Numbered from the stretch's first letter, positions 1-10,127 are shown. The stretch is 64,000 bases of DNA from Paraburkholderia acidisoli (GCF_009789675.1 NZ_CP046913.1:310001-374000); one strand, 5' to 3'. Program-made: numbers and translations. Notes: generated from the letters alone by a model not told the origin.

Positions 1-2
1 GT

Positions 3-503
3 TCGACCGGCGAATTCCCGTATCCGGGCCAGTCGAAGAACGTGCACTTCGAGATGGAACTCGTCGCGGCCATCGGCAAGGGCGGCAAGGACATTCCCGT
101 GGCGAGCGCGCTCGATCACGTCTACGGCTATGCGCTCGGTCTCGACATGACGCGTCGCGACCTGCAGGCCGAGGCGAAGAAACTGGGCCGTCCGTGGGAC
201 ACCGCGAAGGGCTTCGACCGCTCGGCGCCCATCGGCCCGATCCATCCGGTGGCGAAGATCGGCCAGCTTTCGGCAGGCGACATCTGGCTCAAGGTGAATG
301 GCGAAGAAAAGCAGCGCTCGGATATTTCGCAGATGATCTGGCCGGTTGCCGACACGATCGCGTTCCTTTCCTCGCTGTTCGAGCTGCAAGCAGGCGACCT
401 GATCTTTACGGGCACGCCCGAAGGCGTGGGCGCCGTGGTGCCGGGCGACGTGATGACGGGCGGCGTGGCGGGCATCGGCGAATTCGAGGTGCGCGTGGTG
501 TAA
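3..503 (+). CDS. Fumarylacetoacetate hydrolase family protein, 5'-truncated (fumarylpyruvate hydrolase-like)
   Basis: The C-terminal part of an FAH-superfamily hydrolase; the start lies left of the window. These metal-dependent enzymes cleave a C-C bond in beta-diketo acids such as fumarylpyruvate or fumarylacetoacetate. The conserved stretch DHVYGYALGLDMTRRDLQ and the end motif FTGTPEGVGAV are typical of the superfamily. The next gene is a zeta-class isomerase that would supply its substrate, which supports a role in gentisate or homogentisate ring-cleavage catabolism. The family is clear; the exact substrate cannot be told from the fragment. Confidence 0.85.
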   Translation, partial: STGEFPYPGQSKNVHFEMELVAAIGKGGKDIPVASALDHVYGYALGLDMTRRDLQAEAKKLGRPWDTAKGFDRSAPIGPIHPVAKIGQLSAGDIWLKVNGEEKQRSDISQMIWPVADTIAFLSSLFELQAGDLIFTGTPEGVGAVVPGDVMTGGVAGIGEFEVRVV

Positions 504-596
504 GCGCGCGTGGCAGAAAGCCGGGTGCGCCCGGTTTTCTCCGCCGGAACCACGAGATCACGAGACCACGAAGAACGAGAGGAGCAAGAGAGGAGC

Positions 597-1244
597 ATGA
601 AGCTTTACAGCTATTTCCGCAGTTCGGCGTCGTATCGCGTGCGCATTGCGCTGAACTTGAAGAATTTGCCGTACGAATACGTGCCGGTGCACCTCGTGCG
701 CGAGGGCGGCGAGCAGTTGAAGCCCGCGTACCGGCAGGTGAATCCCGAGGCAATCGTGCCGTCTTTCGTCGACGACGAGCACCACACGATTCATCAATCG
801 CTCGCGATCATCGAGTACCTGGAAGAGACGCAGCCCGAACCGCCGCTGCTGCCGAAGTCGGCGCTCGACCGCGCCTACGTGCGCTCGCTGGCACTGCAGA
901 TCGCGTGCGAGATCCATCCGGTGAACAACCTGCGCGTGCTCAAGTATCTGAAGCACACCGTGGGCGTGGACGACGCGACCAAGGACGCGTGGTACCGCCA
1001 CTGGATCGAGTCGGGTTTCGAGACGCTGGAGCAGCGCCTCGCCCAGGACCCGCGCACCGGCAAGCTGTCGTTCGGCGATACGCCGACCGTGGCCGATTTG
1101 TGCCTCGTTCCGCAGGTGTACAACGCCAATCGCTTCAAGATCGACACCACGCGCTATCCGACAATCCAGCGCATCAACGACTACGCGCTCACGCTGGACG
1201 CGTTCGCCCGCGCCGAACCGGGCGTGCAACCCGATTCCGAATGA
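597..1244 (+). CDS. maiA: Maleylacetoacetate (maleylpyruvate) isomerase, zeta-class GST
   Basis: A 215-residue zeta-class glutathione transferase that isomerises maleylacetoacetate or maleylpyruvate to the fumaryl form using glutathione as cofactor. The glutathione-binding motif SSASYRVRIAL lies at about residues 9-19, and the N-terminal thioredoxin fold is followed by an all-helical domain ending near ARAEPG. The ATG at 597 has a strong purine-rich ribosome-binding site just upstream; an in-frame upstream ATG would add a low-complexity, unconserved extension. It lies 93 bp behind the FAH-family hydrolase that would use its product, probably in one operon. Confidence 0.9.
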   Translation: MKLYSYFRSSASYRVRIALNLKNLPYEYVPVHLVREGGEQLKPAYRQVNPEAIVPSFVDDEHHTIHQSLAIIEYLEETQPEPPLLPKSALDRAYVRSLALQIACEIHPVNNLRVLKYLKHTVGVDDATKDAWYRHWIESGFETLEQRLAQDPRTGKLSFGDTPTVADLCLVPQVYNANRFKIDTTRYPTIQRINDYALTLDAFARAEPGVQPDSE

Positions 1245-1266
1245 GCGCACGCGGTTCTTGCGCATG

Positions 1267-1303
1267 AAAAAAGGGCGTCGTTCGCGAGAACGACGCCCTT
1301 CGT
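1267..1303. terminator. Bidirectional rho-independent terminator between maiA and ftsY
   Basis: A perfect 11-bp stem GGGCGTCGTTC / GAACGACGCCC with a GCGA loop at 1273-1298. An A run precedes it, so it gives a T run for the minus-strand ftsY transcript, and it sits between two convergent genes. Confidence 0.85.
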
Positions 1304-1337
1304 GTTGCTATCGGCGCTAAAACGCTGCCTGAATCAC

Positions 1338-2516
1338 TCAACCGCCGAGCAGAGCGTCCGCGAATTCCTCGGCCACGAACGGCTGCAAGTCTTCGACCTT
1401 TTCGCCCACGCCGATGAAGTACACCGGAATCGGGCGCTGGCGCGCGATGGCCGCGAGAATGCCGCCCTTCGCCGTGCCGTCGAGCTTGGTGACGATGAGA
1501 CCGGTGAGGCCGAGCGCGTCGTCGAAGGCTTTCACCTGCGCGAGGGCGTTCTGCCCCGTGTTGGCGTCGATCACGAGCAGCACTTCGTGCGGCGCGCCTT
1601 CGTAGGCCTTGCCGATCACGCGCTTGACCTTCTTCAGCTCGTCCATGAGGTGCAGCTGCGTGGGCAGACGGCCGGCGGTATCGGCCATCACCACGTCGAT
1701 ACGGCGCGCGCGCGCGGCGCTCACCGCGTCGAAGATCACGGCGGCCGGATCGCCGCTTTCCTGCTGCACGACCGTGACGTTGTTGCGCTCGCCCCAGATT
1801 GCCAGTTGCTCGCGCGCGGCGGCGCGGAACGTGTCGCCGGCGGCCAGCAGCACGCTCTGGTTGAAGCTCTGCAGATGCTTGGCGAGCTTGCCGATGCTGG
1901 TGGTCTTGCCCGCGCCGTTCACGCCCGCGATCATCATCACGAGCGGTTGGGCGCGGCCGAGCATCAGCGACTTTTCGAGCGGCTTGAGCAGGTCGATCAG
2001 CAGGCCGCGCAGCGCGACCTTCACCTGCTGCGCTTCGGTGAGACGGTCGGCGCGCACCTTCTGACGCAGCGTTTCGAGCAGATATTCGGTGGCGTCCACG
2101 CCCGCGTCGGACATCAGCAACGCCGTTTCCAGTTCCTCGTAGAGGTCGTCGTCGATCTTCGCGTTGACGAAGATGCTCTGGATGTTCGAACTCGTCTTGG
2201 AGAGCCCGCTCTTCAGGCGCGTGAGCCACGAGCGCTTCGCGGCGGCCTCCAGCGGCGGCGGCGGCACGATCTCGACGGCTTCGGGTTCGTCGATGCGAGC
2301 GGGGACCTGCGGCGCGGGGGCGACGGGTTTGGCGGCGGGCGTTACCGGCACGACCGGCGTGATCGGCGCGACCGGCGCGACCGGCTCGGCGATGTCAGCG
2401 GGCGCGTCGATCTCGCCGGCGGTGTGTTCGTCGAGGGCGTCCTGCGCCTCGGGCGCTTCGGCCTGCGCGTTCTCGGCGTCGTCCTTGCCGCGGAATCGTT
2501 TGAAGAAACTGAACAT
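1338..2516 (-). CDS. ftsY: Signal recognition particle receptor FtsY
   Basis: The SRP receptor GTPase that docks ribosome-SRP complexes at the inner membrane for co-translational insertion. The 392-residue protein has an acidic, Pro/Ala-rich N-terminal A domain, an NG domain with P-loop [24 protein letters not shown], the G3 motif DTAGRLPTQ, and TKLDGTAKGG. The chosen start (MFSFFKRF) matches the family N-terminus; the open frame continues upstream with unconserved sequence. It is divergent from rsmD, the usual arrangement in this group. Confidence 0.95.
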   Translation of the reverse strand: MFSFFKRFRGKDDAENAQAEAPEAQDALDEHTAGEIDAPADIAEPVAPVAPITPVVPVTPAAKPVAPAPQVPARIDEPEAVEIVPPPPLEAAAKRSWLTRLKSGLSKTSSNIQSIFVNAKIDDDLYEELETALLMSDAGVDATEYLLETLRQKVRADRLTEAQQVKVALRGLLIDLLKPLEKSLMLGRAQPLVMMIAGVNGAGKTTSIGKLAKHLQSFNQSVLLAAGDTFRAAAREQLAIWGERNNVTVVQQESGDPAAVIFDAVSAARARRIDVVMADTAGRLPTQLHLMDELKKVKRVIGKAYEGAPHEVLLVIDANTGQNALAQVKAFDDALGLTGLIVTKLDGTAKGGILAAIARQRPIPVYFIGVGEKVEDLQPFVAEEFADALLGG

Positions 2517-2866
2517 GATCTGGTGTGGGTCTGACGCGTGCGGGGCGGACCGAGTGGCCGGCGACGCGTTGAATGGCGCGCTCCAGTTGGTAACGCGCGG
2601 AAAACACGGCATTTTATCAGGCGGCCCCGGGCGCGTCGTGGCCCCGCCCACGCGCAAGTCGGGCATGTCCCCACGCGCGAGCGAGGGTATCCGACGCGGC
2701 ACGGCTGTAACCCTGTGGTAACGTGCGCGGATTGGGGGGCGCGATGCAGTCCCGCTGTCACGCCGTATCGCCGTCCGGCCGCCGCGTTGCAAACGCCACG
2801 CGACTTCCGGCGAGCGCGCCACGAAACCGTAACGCACCCGCCATCCGCATTCACTAGCCGAAACGC
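2517..2866. other. Divergent intergenic region ftsY / rsmD
   Basis: About 350 bp between two divergent housekeeping genes, which must hold both promoters. No convincing hexamer pair, hairpin or extra gene could be picked out. Confidence 0.4.
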
Positions 2867-3508
2867 ATGACCCGTACTTCATCTCCGCGAGGCCAAGGCG
2901 CCCGCTCATCGCCCTCCGACACGCGCACGCGCGGTGGCGGCGGCGCGCACACGATCCGCATCATCGGCGGCGACTGGAAGCGCACGCCGCTGCCGGTGCT
3001 CGACCTCGACGGCCTGCGTCCCACGCCCGACCGGGTACGCGAGACGCTCTTCAACTGGCTTGGCCAGCGGCTCGACGGCCTGCGCTGTCTCGACCTGTTC
3101 GCGGGGAGTGGGGCGCTCGGCTTCGAAGCCGCGTCGCGCGGCGCGGCACGTGTGGTCATGGTGGAGCGCAGCGGCCGCGCGGCCGCGCAGTTGCGTGCGA
3201 ACCAGACGCGCCTGAACGCGCGCAGCATCGAAATTGCCGAAGCCGACGCGCTGCGCCTCGCGGCCAATCTCGCGCCGGCTTCGTTCGACATCGTATTTCT
3301 CGATCCGCCCTTTGGCGACACGGCGTTGCTCGACCGCTCGCTCGCGCTGGCCGTGCCGCTCGTCGCCCCCGAGGGTTGGCTCTACGTCGAGTCGGGCGCG
3401 CGCCTCGATCCGGCCGCGCAGCCTGCGCTGGCGGGCTGGAGCGTGGTGAAGGAAGGCAAGGCAGGCGCGGTTTTCTATCATTTGCTGCGGTGCGAAAATG
3501 AGGAATAA
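2867..3508 (+). CDS. rsmD: 16S rRNA (guanine(966)-N2)-methyltransferase RsmD
   Basis: A SAM-dependent methyltransferase that modifies G966 of 16S rRNA during 30S assembly. The 213-residue protein shows RIIGGDWKRTPLPV, the family signature RPTPDRVRETLFNWL, SAM motif I LDLFAGSGALGFEA and the catalytic FLDPPFGD motif. The first 25 residues are a basic, low-complexity lead-in. It is followed by coaD on the same strand, as in many proteobacteria. Confidence 0.93.
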   Translation: MTRTSSPRGQGARSSPSDTRTRGGGGAHTIRIIGGDWKRTPLPVLDLDGLRPTPDRVRETLFNWLGQRLDGLRCLDLFAGSGALGFEAASRGAARVVMVERSGRAAAQLRANQTRLNARSIEIAEADALRLAANLAPASFDIVFLDPPFGDTALLDRSLALAVPLVAPEGWLYVESGARLDPAAQPALAGWSVVKEGKAGAVFYHLLRCENEE

Positions 3509-3612
3509 TGCGCGTTCGATAAGAACCGGCGGACGGCTCGGCCTTCACGCCCGCACGCGCGCATGCGAAGTCACACGCATTGCGCCCCATTTCTGTTGAG
3601 AGGAGAAGCCTC

Positions 3613-4104
3613 ATGGTAGTCGCCGTGTACCCCGGTACCTTCGATCCGCTCACGCGCGGTCACGAAGATCTCGTGCGGCGCGCGTCGAGCATTTTCGACA
3701 CGCTGGTGGTCGGCGTCGCCGACAGCCGCAACAAGAAGCCGTTCTTCTCGCTCGACGAGCGGCTCGAGATCGCGCATGAGGTTCTCGGCCACTATCCGAA
3801 CGTGCAGGTCATGAGCTTCAAGGGCCTGCTCAAGGATTTCGTGCGCAGCAACAACGCGCGCGTGATCGTGCGCGGCCTGCGTGCCGTTTCCGACTTCGAA
3901 TACGAGTTTCAGATGGCGGGCATGAACCGTTATTTGCTGCCCGATGTCGAAACGATGTTCATGACGCCTTCGGACCAATACCAGTTCATCTCGGGCACGA
4001 TCGTGCGCGAAATCGCCCAGTTGGGCGGCGATGTCAGCAAGTTCGTGTTTCCCTCGGTGGAAAAGCGCTTGCAGGACAAGGTCGCTTCGCTCGTTAAGGG
4101 CTGA
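3613..4104 (+). CDS. coaD: Phosphopantetheine adenylyltransferase
   Basis: Transfers AMP from ATP to 4'-phosphopantetheine, the penultimate step of coenzyme A synthesis. The 163-residue length is typical. The nucleotidyltransferase motif TRGH is at residues 14-17 and the C-terminal [10 protein letters not shown] motif (ISSTxVR type) is present. The ATG at 3613 follows a GAGAGGAG ribosome-binding site. A strong terminator follows, so rsmD-coaD ends here. Confidence 0.95.
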   Translation: MVVAVYPGTFDPLTRGHEDLVRRASSIFDTLVVGVADSRNKKPFFSLDERLEIAHEVLGHYPNVQVMSFKGLLKDFVRSNNARVIVRGLRAVSDFEYEFQMAGMNRYLLPDVETMFMTPSDQYQFISGTIVREIAQLGGDVSKFVFPSVEKRLQDKVASLVKG

Positions 4105-4133
4105 TTGCGTCGATCGGGCCAGCCATACGAAAA

Positions 4134-4168
4134 CGCCCCGTGCGCTGTCGCGCCGGGGCGTTTTTCTT
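4134..4168 (+). terminator. Rho-independent terminator after coaD
   Basis: Stem CGCCCCG (4134-4140) / CGGGGCG (4154-4160) followed by TTTTTCTT, 30 bp behind the coaD stop. The A run on the left could also serve the minus-strand gene ending at 4189. Confidence 0.8.
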
Positions 4169-4188
4169 GTCCGCGAGACCTACCGCCA

Positions 4189-5376
4189 TCACGCCGATGC
4201 TTTTTCCCATTCGAGTTCGGGATGCGCCTCGTGCGCGGCCTCGTCACGCGACGTGCGCGTGGCCGGCCGGGGCGCCGGCTCGAAAATCTCGCCAAACGAC
4301 GTCGCGCCATGCAACGCGATCAGCACGAGCGCCGGAAACGCGAGCGCGAGCGCGCGAAATTCGTCCTCGAAGCCGAAGAAGATGAAAAGCGGCGCGAGCG
4401 GGAGGGCCGAGGCCAGCAAATATCGTCGATACGCCGCTGGCGAGCGCCGCCACGCCGCGCGGAAGAAGACCGCCAACGGAATCAGCACGAGCGGGGTCTG
4501 CACGCCCGGCGTGGGATTGCCGGCGAAGAGGCGGTGAAACTTCAGGTACGACATCGGGTTCACCCAGAACCGCAGGTTCGACCACAGATGCTGCTCGACG
4601 AAGGCGCCGCCATTCGCGTCGTAGCCGTGCATGATGTAAAGGCGCGTGGCGATGCAGAGCGCGAGTTGCAGGCCGGTCCAGCCGAGACGCGTCTTGAGCG
4701 GCATGGCGCGATCGAGCAGGAAAAACAGCGCGAGCGGCACGAGGAAAAAGGTTTCCTTGTTGAGCGAAAAGAGCGCGATCGACACCGTAGCCAGCACCAG
4801 GCGGCGTTTGAGCGTGAAATAGCAGGCCGAGAGCACGCCCAGCAGCTCGATGAAATCGTAGTAATAGCCCGCCACTTCGAAGGTCAGCGAATACACAAAG
4901 CTGAACGCGACCAGAAACCCGAGCGCGCGGCCGAACGACAGGCCAAAGGACCGCGCCATCTTGTAGACGATGAGCAGCGAGAGAAACGCCGAAAGCAGCA
5001 CACCGAAATACGCGACGCGATAAACCGGCGCGGTGACGGGCGTCCACGCGGCATCGGGTAAATCCTTGAAATAGGTGTCGTGCAGGGAATCGTGCTCGGC
5101 GATGTGACGATAGAGCCGCGCGCGCGTGGCTTCGGGAAGCTGCTCGACGACCCATTTCACCGCTTTCGGGAACGAGGACCGGTAGACGAAGGGCTTGGGC
5201 GCGGTGCCGTCCATCATCGCGACGAGGCTCAGGTCGCGCTCGCGGTTGCCGTAAGTGTTTTCGCCAAAGCCCGAATGGAGCAAATCGAGCGTGACGACGT
5301 GAGAGGCGCAGAGAAACAGGACGACGTAGACAATGGCGAAGCGGCAAAAATGCAGCAGCCGGTGGGTGGGCTTCAT
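4189..5376 (-). CDS. Polytopic inner-membrane protein of unknown function
   Basis: A 395-residue protein with an N-terminal hydrophobic segment (about residues 10-30), a long polar loop containing FGENTYGNRERDLS, and then about eight further membrane segments ending in an Ala-rich one near residue 355. The layout (one helix, a large extracytoplasmic loop, then a helical bundle) resembles GT-C type glycosyltransferases or polysaccharide-related membrane proteins, but no catalytic motif was recognised. It is last in a minus-strand set with an FkbM methyltransferase and a methyltransferase/glycosyltransferase fusion, which suggests surface-glycan work. That role is inferred from context only. 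Confidence 0.6.
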   Translation of the reverse strand: MKPTHRLLHFCRFAIVYVVLFLCASHVVTLDLLHSGFGENTYGNRERDLSLVAMMDGTAPKPFVYRSSFPKAVKWVVEQLPEATRARLYRHIAEHDSLHDTYFKDLPDAAWTPVTAPVYRVAYFGVLLSAFLSLLIVYKMARSFGLSFGRALGFLVAFSFVYSLTFEVAGYYYDFIELLGVLSACYFTLKRRLVLATVSIALFSLNKETFFLVPLALFFLLDRAMPLKTRLGWTGLQLALCIATRLYIMHGYDANGGAFVEQHLWSNLRFWVNPMSYLKFHRLFAGNPTPGVQTPLVLIPLAVFFRAAWRRSPAAYRRYLLASALPLAPLFIFFGFEDEFRALALAFPALVLIALHGATSFGEIFEPAPRPATRTSRDEAAHEAHPELEWEKASA

Positions 5377-5544
5377 GCGGACAACAGGAGAGCGGTGATC
5401 CCGTTGTTATCGGCCCTGATTTGCCGGACTTAAGGGTGCAATCGACACGTGCTCGTGATTTCGATCGCGAAGCGAGCCGGGCACCGCGCCCGGTCACCCC
5501 CAAAGTCCGTTGCCCGCCGGTTGCGCGCCGGCAGGGCAGGCGGC

Positions 5545-6315
5545 TTAACGAAGTCGCCCGTACGACATGCCGTTCTCGCCTTTCACGAGGGCGATTTCCA
5601 CCGGCCAGTCGCCGTGCTGCGCCAGCCAGTCTTCATCGGCGTATTGGGACAACTTGTAGCCCGCCGATGTGAGCAGAGTCTTCACCTCGGCGCTTCGCGG
5701 ATCTTGCGTCAGCGATTCGAACAGGATGGGCGGAAAGCCGTCTTTCGCGATGCGGTTCATGGCGCCGCCCAAGACCTCGATCTCCATGCCTTCCACGTCG
5801 AGCTTGATGAGGGTGATGCGCGCGGCGAGTTCGAGATCGTCCAGCTTGCGGAATTCGCACGGGTCCTTCGTCTCCAGCTTTTGCTGGGGGTCGACGTCGG
5901 GCACGAGCGAGTAAGCGCCGATATTCCACGCGGTGTCGAAATTCATGCGCGGGATTTCGCGGAATTCGTTCGCGCTCGACAGCGCCATGTTGTTCGCCCA
6001 GACATTGTCGAGGCGATTCAGAAAAATGTTTCCGCAGAGCTGGTAGAAGACGATTTTCTGCGGCTCGAACGAGTGGACCTGACCGCCGCGACCCGCCACG
6101 TGTTTGGCGACCGGCACCGTGAACGTGCCCATGTTCGCGCCGATGTCCATGATGACCGGCGGCAGGTCCGTGATGTCGACGAGCGTTCGCGCGAGCGCGA
6201 TCGTCAATTCATCCCATGCGCCAAATGCGGTGAGTACCCCGGAAATGCCTTTTTGTTCGAAAAACGAGAGAAAGTCGCCGTTGTTGGCTCGAATGATATT
6301 GACTTGGGGCAGCAT
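5545..6315 (-). CDS. FkbM family SAM-dependent methyltransferase
   Basis: A 256-residue methyltransferase with SAM-binding motif I IMDIGANMGTF near residues 55-65, a following acidic SFEPQ motif, and IKLDVEGMEIEVLGGA, the hallmark of the FkbM family. FkbM proteins O-methylate sugars or polyketides and are common in LPS, capsule and glycan clusters. It lies between a polytopic membrane protein and a glycosyltransferase-like gene with gaps of about 170 bp, so it may be transcribed with them. The acceptor is unknown. Confidence 0.85.
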   Translation of the reverse strand: MLPQVNIIRANNGDFLSFFEQKGISGVLTAFGAWDELTIALARTLVDITDLPPVIMDIGANMGTFTVPVAKHVAGRGGQVHSFEPQKIVFYQLCGNIFLNRLDNVWANNMALSSANEFREIPRMNFDTAWNIGAYSLVPDVDPQQKLETKDPCEFRKLDDLELAARITLIKLDVEGMEIEVLGGAMNRIAKDGFPPILFESLTQDPRSAEVKTLLTSAGYKLSQYADEDWLAQHGDWPVEIALVKGENGMSYGRLR

Positions 6316-6491
6316 TTTTCCGATCTACGAGGATGGGTTTTGTTAGTGTGATGCTGGCACGGCGCAGCGTCCGCAAGTCATTGTAGTGCGGACGGATCTC
6401 CTGGTGTTGCCGTTCCCGTCGTGTGCATTGTCGCCATTGACGCGGGCTTCCGTTCGAATTGGCGGCGCGTTGCGATCCGGGTGAGGCGGCG

Positions 6492-8372
6492 TCAATTCCC
6501 CCGTGTAAATTCGCGAAGCGCGTGACCCAGATGCGCAACGGGCGGCTGCCAGTCGCCCAGTGTGTGCTGGCGGAACAGCTTCATCGCCGCGTACCAGGGC
6601 GTTGTCTCGCCTTCCGTCATCCAAACCCACGACGCATTGGTCGAAAGCATCAAAAAAGTGGGAATGCCGAGGGCGCCACTCAGGTGAGGGATCATCGTGC
6701 AGGTCGACACGACGAGATCCATGCAGGAGAGCAGCCCCGCGGTATCCTCGATGCAGTTGATTTCACCGGTTGGTATATGAATCCACTCATGGAGCGCGAT
6801 GATTTCGCGTTCCGCCTCGTTGAGGTCTTTCTGAACGACCACACAGTCATATTTTTCCGGATCGAATGCACCCAGCAGCATGGAAAGATCCATGCTTCGT
6901 TTGCTCGCCCAACCCGAAGTGCGCTCATTGGAGCTACGCCAGCTGATCCCCACGCGAATTTTCCTGCTAGCCGGAAGTCTCGCTTTCCAGTACGCGATCT
7001 TTTCCTCCGACGCCGCCAGGTAATGAGGAAACGATGGAATCGTCTCGCGCCTCGTCTCGAAGGCACCCGGTAGATTGTGGAGCGGAATGCGGTAAAGAAA
7101 GGGAATGGGCACGTCACCCACGGCGGCGGCGTGGGTAATCCAGCTGGCGTTGTCGAACAGGCTGTGAAAAATCGGATTGCATTCCACCACGACCCGAACA
7201 CCGACTTCGTGTAGCAGGACGCCGTATCGCACGAGCCACAGCAGATCGCCAATACCCGCGTCGCTGACGATGACGACCAGCTTGCCCTCGAACTCGGACG
7301 CGCGCGCTTTGAGATCGCGGAAAACGCCACGCTGGGAAATCATCGATCCCTTGTAGAAATATTCCATGTCGTCCAGCGCGTCGGCAATCGCACCGGATTT
7401 CATGCGCAGCAGCCCGCGGTCCATATGCAGGTCGCGATTGAACGGTTGAGTCTCGAGCAGGTTGTCGAGAATGCGGATCGCCTCGGAAACGTGGCCTTCA
7501 GCGGCCGTTCTCAACGCCGCTTGAATGGGTTCGTAAAGCGTAATGTCGCTGGTGACGATTTCCCGGCCCCGCAACATCTCACGGGCGGCATCGGGCTGGT
7601 CGTGAGGGAAATATTTATTGGCCCAGGCCGGTCGATCCGGTTTGAAGAGCGCGTAAAAATCATGCGAGTCGAACGATTCGAGACTCAACTGAAATTCACT
7701 CGCCAGAATGGAAAGCGACTCGCGGGTGTGAAGCGAGACGTAACCATTTCTGGGTAAAAGAAGTGTTTTATTGCTCGCTTCCGAATTTTCCGGGAAATCG
7801 GCAAGTCGTGCTGAAAACAGTATCGCGCCATCATGATTAAGCAGCGATACCAGATTTTCAAAAAGCTGTCTGGGTTCGGGATGATGCTCGAGCGCGTCGA
7901 ACGCCAGAATCGTATCGAATTTTTTCCCCGCCAGGGAAGGGTACGATTCAGGCCCGGTTGACGTGACATCGCCAAAACCGGCCTCCTGAAGGCGAATCTG
8001 GAAGGCGTTGTCGATGGGTACTGCGCCGTAGACAAGGATCGAGCCCGGCGCAATTTCAGGAAAATTCTGACTTAACAGAAATACGTTCTTTTTCAGCCGG
8101 GTGGAAAAATAATCCGGATCGTGATGAATGTAATTATCGTTATAAACGTATTGCCGGAACATTTCCGGCGTCCATTCATCGAATTGCGTCGAAAAGGTGA
8201 ATCCGCATTTCGTGCAGGAGTAGTAATAAACCGGTATGCCCGCAAAAGGCTCGATTTTCTTTCCGGCCTTGACGTCGGCCATGGAGAAAGAGAAGTCTTG
8301 AATTCCCGATATTTCGCTTGTTGAGCCGCAGCATTTACATGGGATTTTCTTTCGGTACATACTCGGCAGCAC
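6492..8372 (-). CDS. Fusion protein: zinc ribbon + class I methyltransferase + heptosyltransferase-like domain
   Basis: A 626-residue multidomain protein. A zinc ribbon (Cys12/Cys15 and Cys52/Cys55) leads a methyltransferase-like region with a weak glycine loop and FDTILAFDALEHHPEP at about 151-166. A linker with possible helical repeats follows (about 285-340). The C-terminal half (about 370-620) resembles GT9/ADP-heptose glycosyltransferases (GISWRSSN, then a late STCTMIPHLSGALGIPTFLM motif). The GTG start at 8372 has AGGGAG 8 nt upstream; the ATG four codons later has no such site. Base composition is more AT-rich than the flanking housekeeping genes, suggesting transfer. Domain limits are approximate. 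Confidence 0.7.
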   Translation of the reverse strand: MLPSMYRKKIPCKCCGSTSEISGIQDFSFSMADVKAGKKIEPFAGIPVYYYSCTKCGFTFSTQFDEWTPEMFRQYVYNDNYIHHDPDYFSTRLKKNVFLLSQNFPEIAPGSILVYGAVPIDNAFQIRLQEAGFGDVTSTGPESYPSLAGKKFDTILAFDALEHHPEPRQLFENLVSLLNHDGAILFSARLADFPENSEASNKTLLLPRNGYVSLHTRESLSILASEFQLSLESFDSHDFYALFKPDRPAWANKYFPHDQPDAAREMLRGREIVTSDITLYEPIQAALRTAAEGHVSEAIRILDNLLETQPFNRDLHMDRGLLRMKSGAIADALDDMEYFYKGSMISQRGVFRDLKARASEFEGKLVVIVSDAGIGDLLWLVRYGVLLHEVGVRVVVECNPIFHSLFDNASWITHAAAVGDVPIPFLYRIPLHNLPGAFETRRETIPSFPHYLAASEEKIAYWKARLPASRKIRVGISWRSSNERTSGWASKRSMDLSMLLGAFDPEKYDCVVVQKDLNEAEREIIALHEWIHIPTGEINCIEDTAGLLSCMDLVVSTCTMIPHLSGALGIPTFLMLSTNASWVWMTEGETTPWYAAMKLFRQHTLGDWQPPVAHLGHALREFTRGN

Positions 8373-8523
8373 GTGGAATACTCCCTGAATCGATCTCTAT
8401 AAGCGGGCGCGTCGATTATAACGGACTCCCGAACGCCCAGTGACGCCTGGCCGGACCCGCTAGGAGCCCCTGCGCGGCTGGCTTTGCGGGCGCGGCGCGC
8501 ACCCCGTCTCCCGAATATCGCGC

Positions 8524-8845
<322 letters not shown>

Positions 8846-8910
8846 ATCTCGCGATCCATCGCGCGCTTTCCCCGTTCGTTCCCCGCTTGTTCTTGCCACG
8901 CGGGTCGGCA

Positions 8911-8941
8911 AAAAAAACGCGCCTCGAAGGGCGCGTTTTTG
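8911..8941. terminator. Bidirectional terminator between ferredoxin gene and hisC
   Basis: Stem CGCGCC / GGCGCG at 8918-8935, extended by A:T pairs, with an A run on the left and T run on the right. It sits between convergent genes. Confidence 0.8.
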
Positions 8942-8973
8942 TTTCCTGCCGGCTTTTCGCTATGGCTGCGATC

Positions 8974-10050
8974 TCAACCCACGATGCCCTTGAGCGCCGC
9001 GACGAGCGTGTCGCATTCGGCGTCCGTGCCGATCGAAATGCGCAGATGCTGGTTCACGCGCGGCGCGTTGAAATGGCGCACGAAAATCTCCTGCTCGCGC
9101 AACTTCGCCGAAATGGCCGCCGCGTCGTGCGCCGGATGCGTCGCGAACACGAAGTTGGCCGCGGAGGGCACGACGTTAAAGCCCACGGCCGCGAGCGCGG
9201 CCGTCAGCCGCTCGCGGCTCGCGATCACGCGCGCGCTCGTGCTGGCGAGCCAGTCGGCGTCCTCGTAGGCGGCCGTCGCGGCGGCTTGCGCCAGGCGGTC
9301 GAGCGGATACGAGTTGAAGCTGTCCTTCACGCGGTTGAGCGCGTCGATCAGGTCGGCGTGACCGAACGCGAAACCCACTCGCATGCCCGCGAGCGAGCGC
9401 GACTTCGAAGTCGTGTGCACCACGAGCAGATTCGGATAACGGTCGATCAGCGCGATCGCCGATTGCGCGCCGAAATCGACATAGGCCTCGTCGACGATCA
9501 CCACCGAGTCCGGATTGCCCGCCACCAGGCGCTCGACTTCCGCGAGCGGGAGCGCATGGCCCGTGGGCGCGTTCGGGTTCGGGAAGATCACGCCGCCGTT
9601 CGGAGCGTTCGCCGCGAGGTAATCGTCGACACGAATCGCGAACTGCTCGTCGAGCGGCACCGTGCGGTATTCGACGTCGTAGAGACGCGCGTAGGTCGGA
9701 TAGAAGCTGTAGGTGATGTCGGGGAAGAGAATGGGCTTCTCGTGCTTGAGCAGCGCCTGAAACGCGTGCGCGAGCACTTCGTCCGAACCGTTGCCGACGA
9801 ACACCTGGTCCGCGCGAATGCCGTGGTGCGCGGCCACGGCGGCGCGCAGGCCCTTCGCGAGCGGGTCGGGATAGCGGCGCAGCGACTCGCCGTGCTCGCC
9901 GAGTTCCGCGCGAATCGCGTCGAGCACGCGCGGCGAGGGCGCGTACGGGTTCTCGTTGGTGTTGAGTTTGACCGGCTTCGCGAGCGCGGGCTGTTCGCCC
10001 GGCACATACGGCACCAGGCGGCGGACGATGTCACTCCAGAAACGACTCAA
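8974..10050 (-). CDS. hisC: Histidinol-phosphate aminotransferase (class II PLP aminotransferase)
   Basis: A 358-residue PLP enzyme that converts imidazole acetol-phosphate and glutamate to histidinol-phosphate. Visible motifs are [20 protein letters not shown], the [13 protein letters not shown] loop and the PLP-lysine region [16 protein letters not shown]. It stands outside a his operon, upstream of nothing else in histidine synthesis, so it is probably a second HisC or a relative with aromatic amino acid substrates. The family assignment is firm; the in vivo substrate is inferred. Confidence 0.88.
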   Translation of the reverse strand: MSRFWSDIVRRLVPYVPGEQPALAKPVKLNTNENPYAPSPRVLDAIRAELGEHGESLRRYPDPLAKGLRAAVAAHHGIRADQVFVGNGSDEVLAHAFQALLKHEKPILFPDITYSFYPTYARLYDVEYRTVPLDEQFAIRVDDYLAANAPNGGVIFPNPNAPTGHALPLAEVERLVAGNPDSVVIVDEAYVDFGAQSAIALIDRYPNLLVVHTTSKSRSLAGMRVGFAFGHADLIDALNRVKDSFNSYPLDRLAQAAATAAYEDADWLASTSARVIASRERLTAALAAVGFNVVPSAANFVFATHPAHDAAAISAKLREQEIFVRHFNAPRVNQHLRISIGTDAECDTLVAALKGIVG

Positions 10051-10127
10051 GACACTCTCCTCAAACGGGCTATTTGACGCGATTCGGCCCGGCGATCAAT
10101 CGAACTCGTGGGCGCGATCGGACGCAA

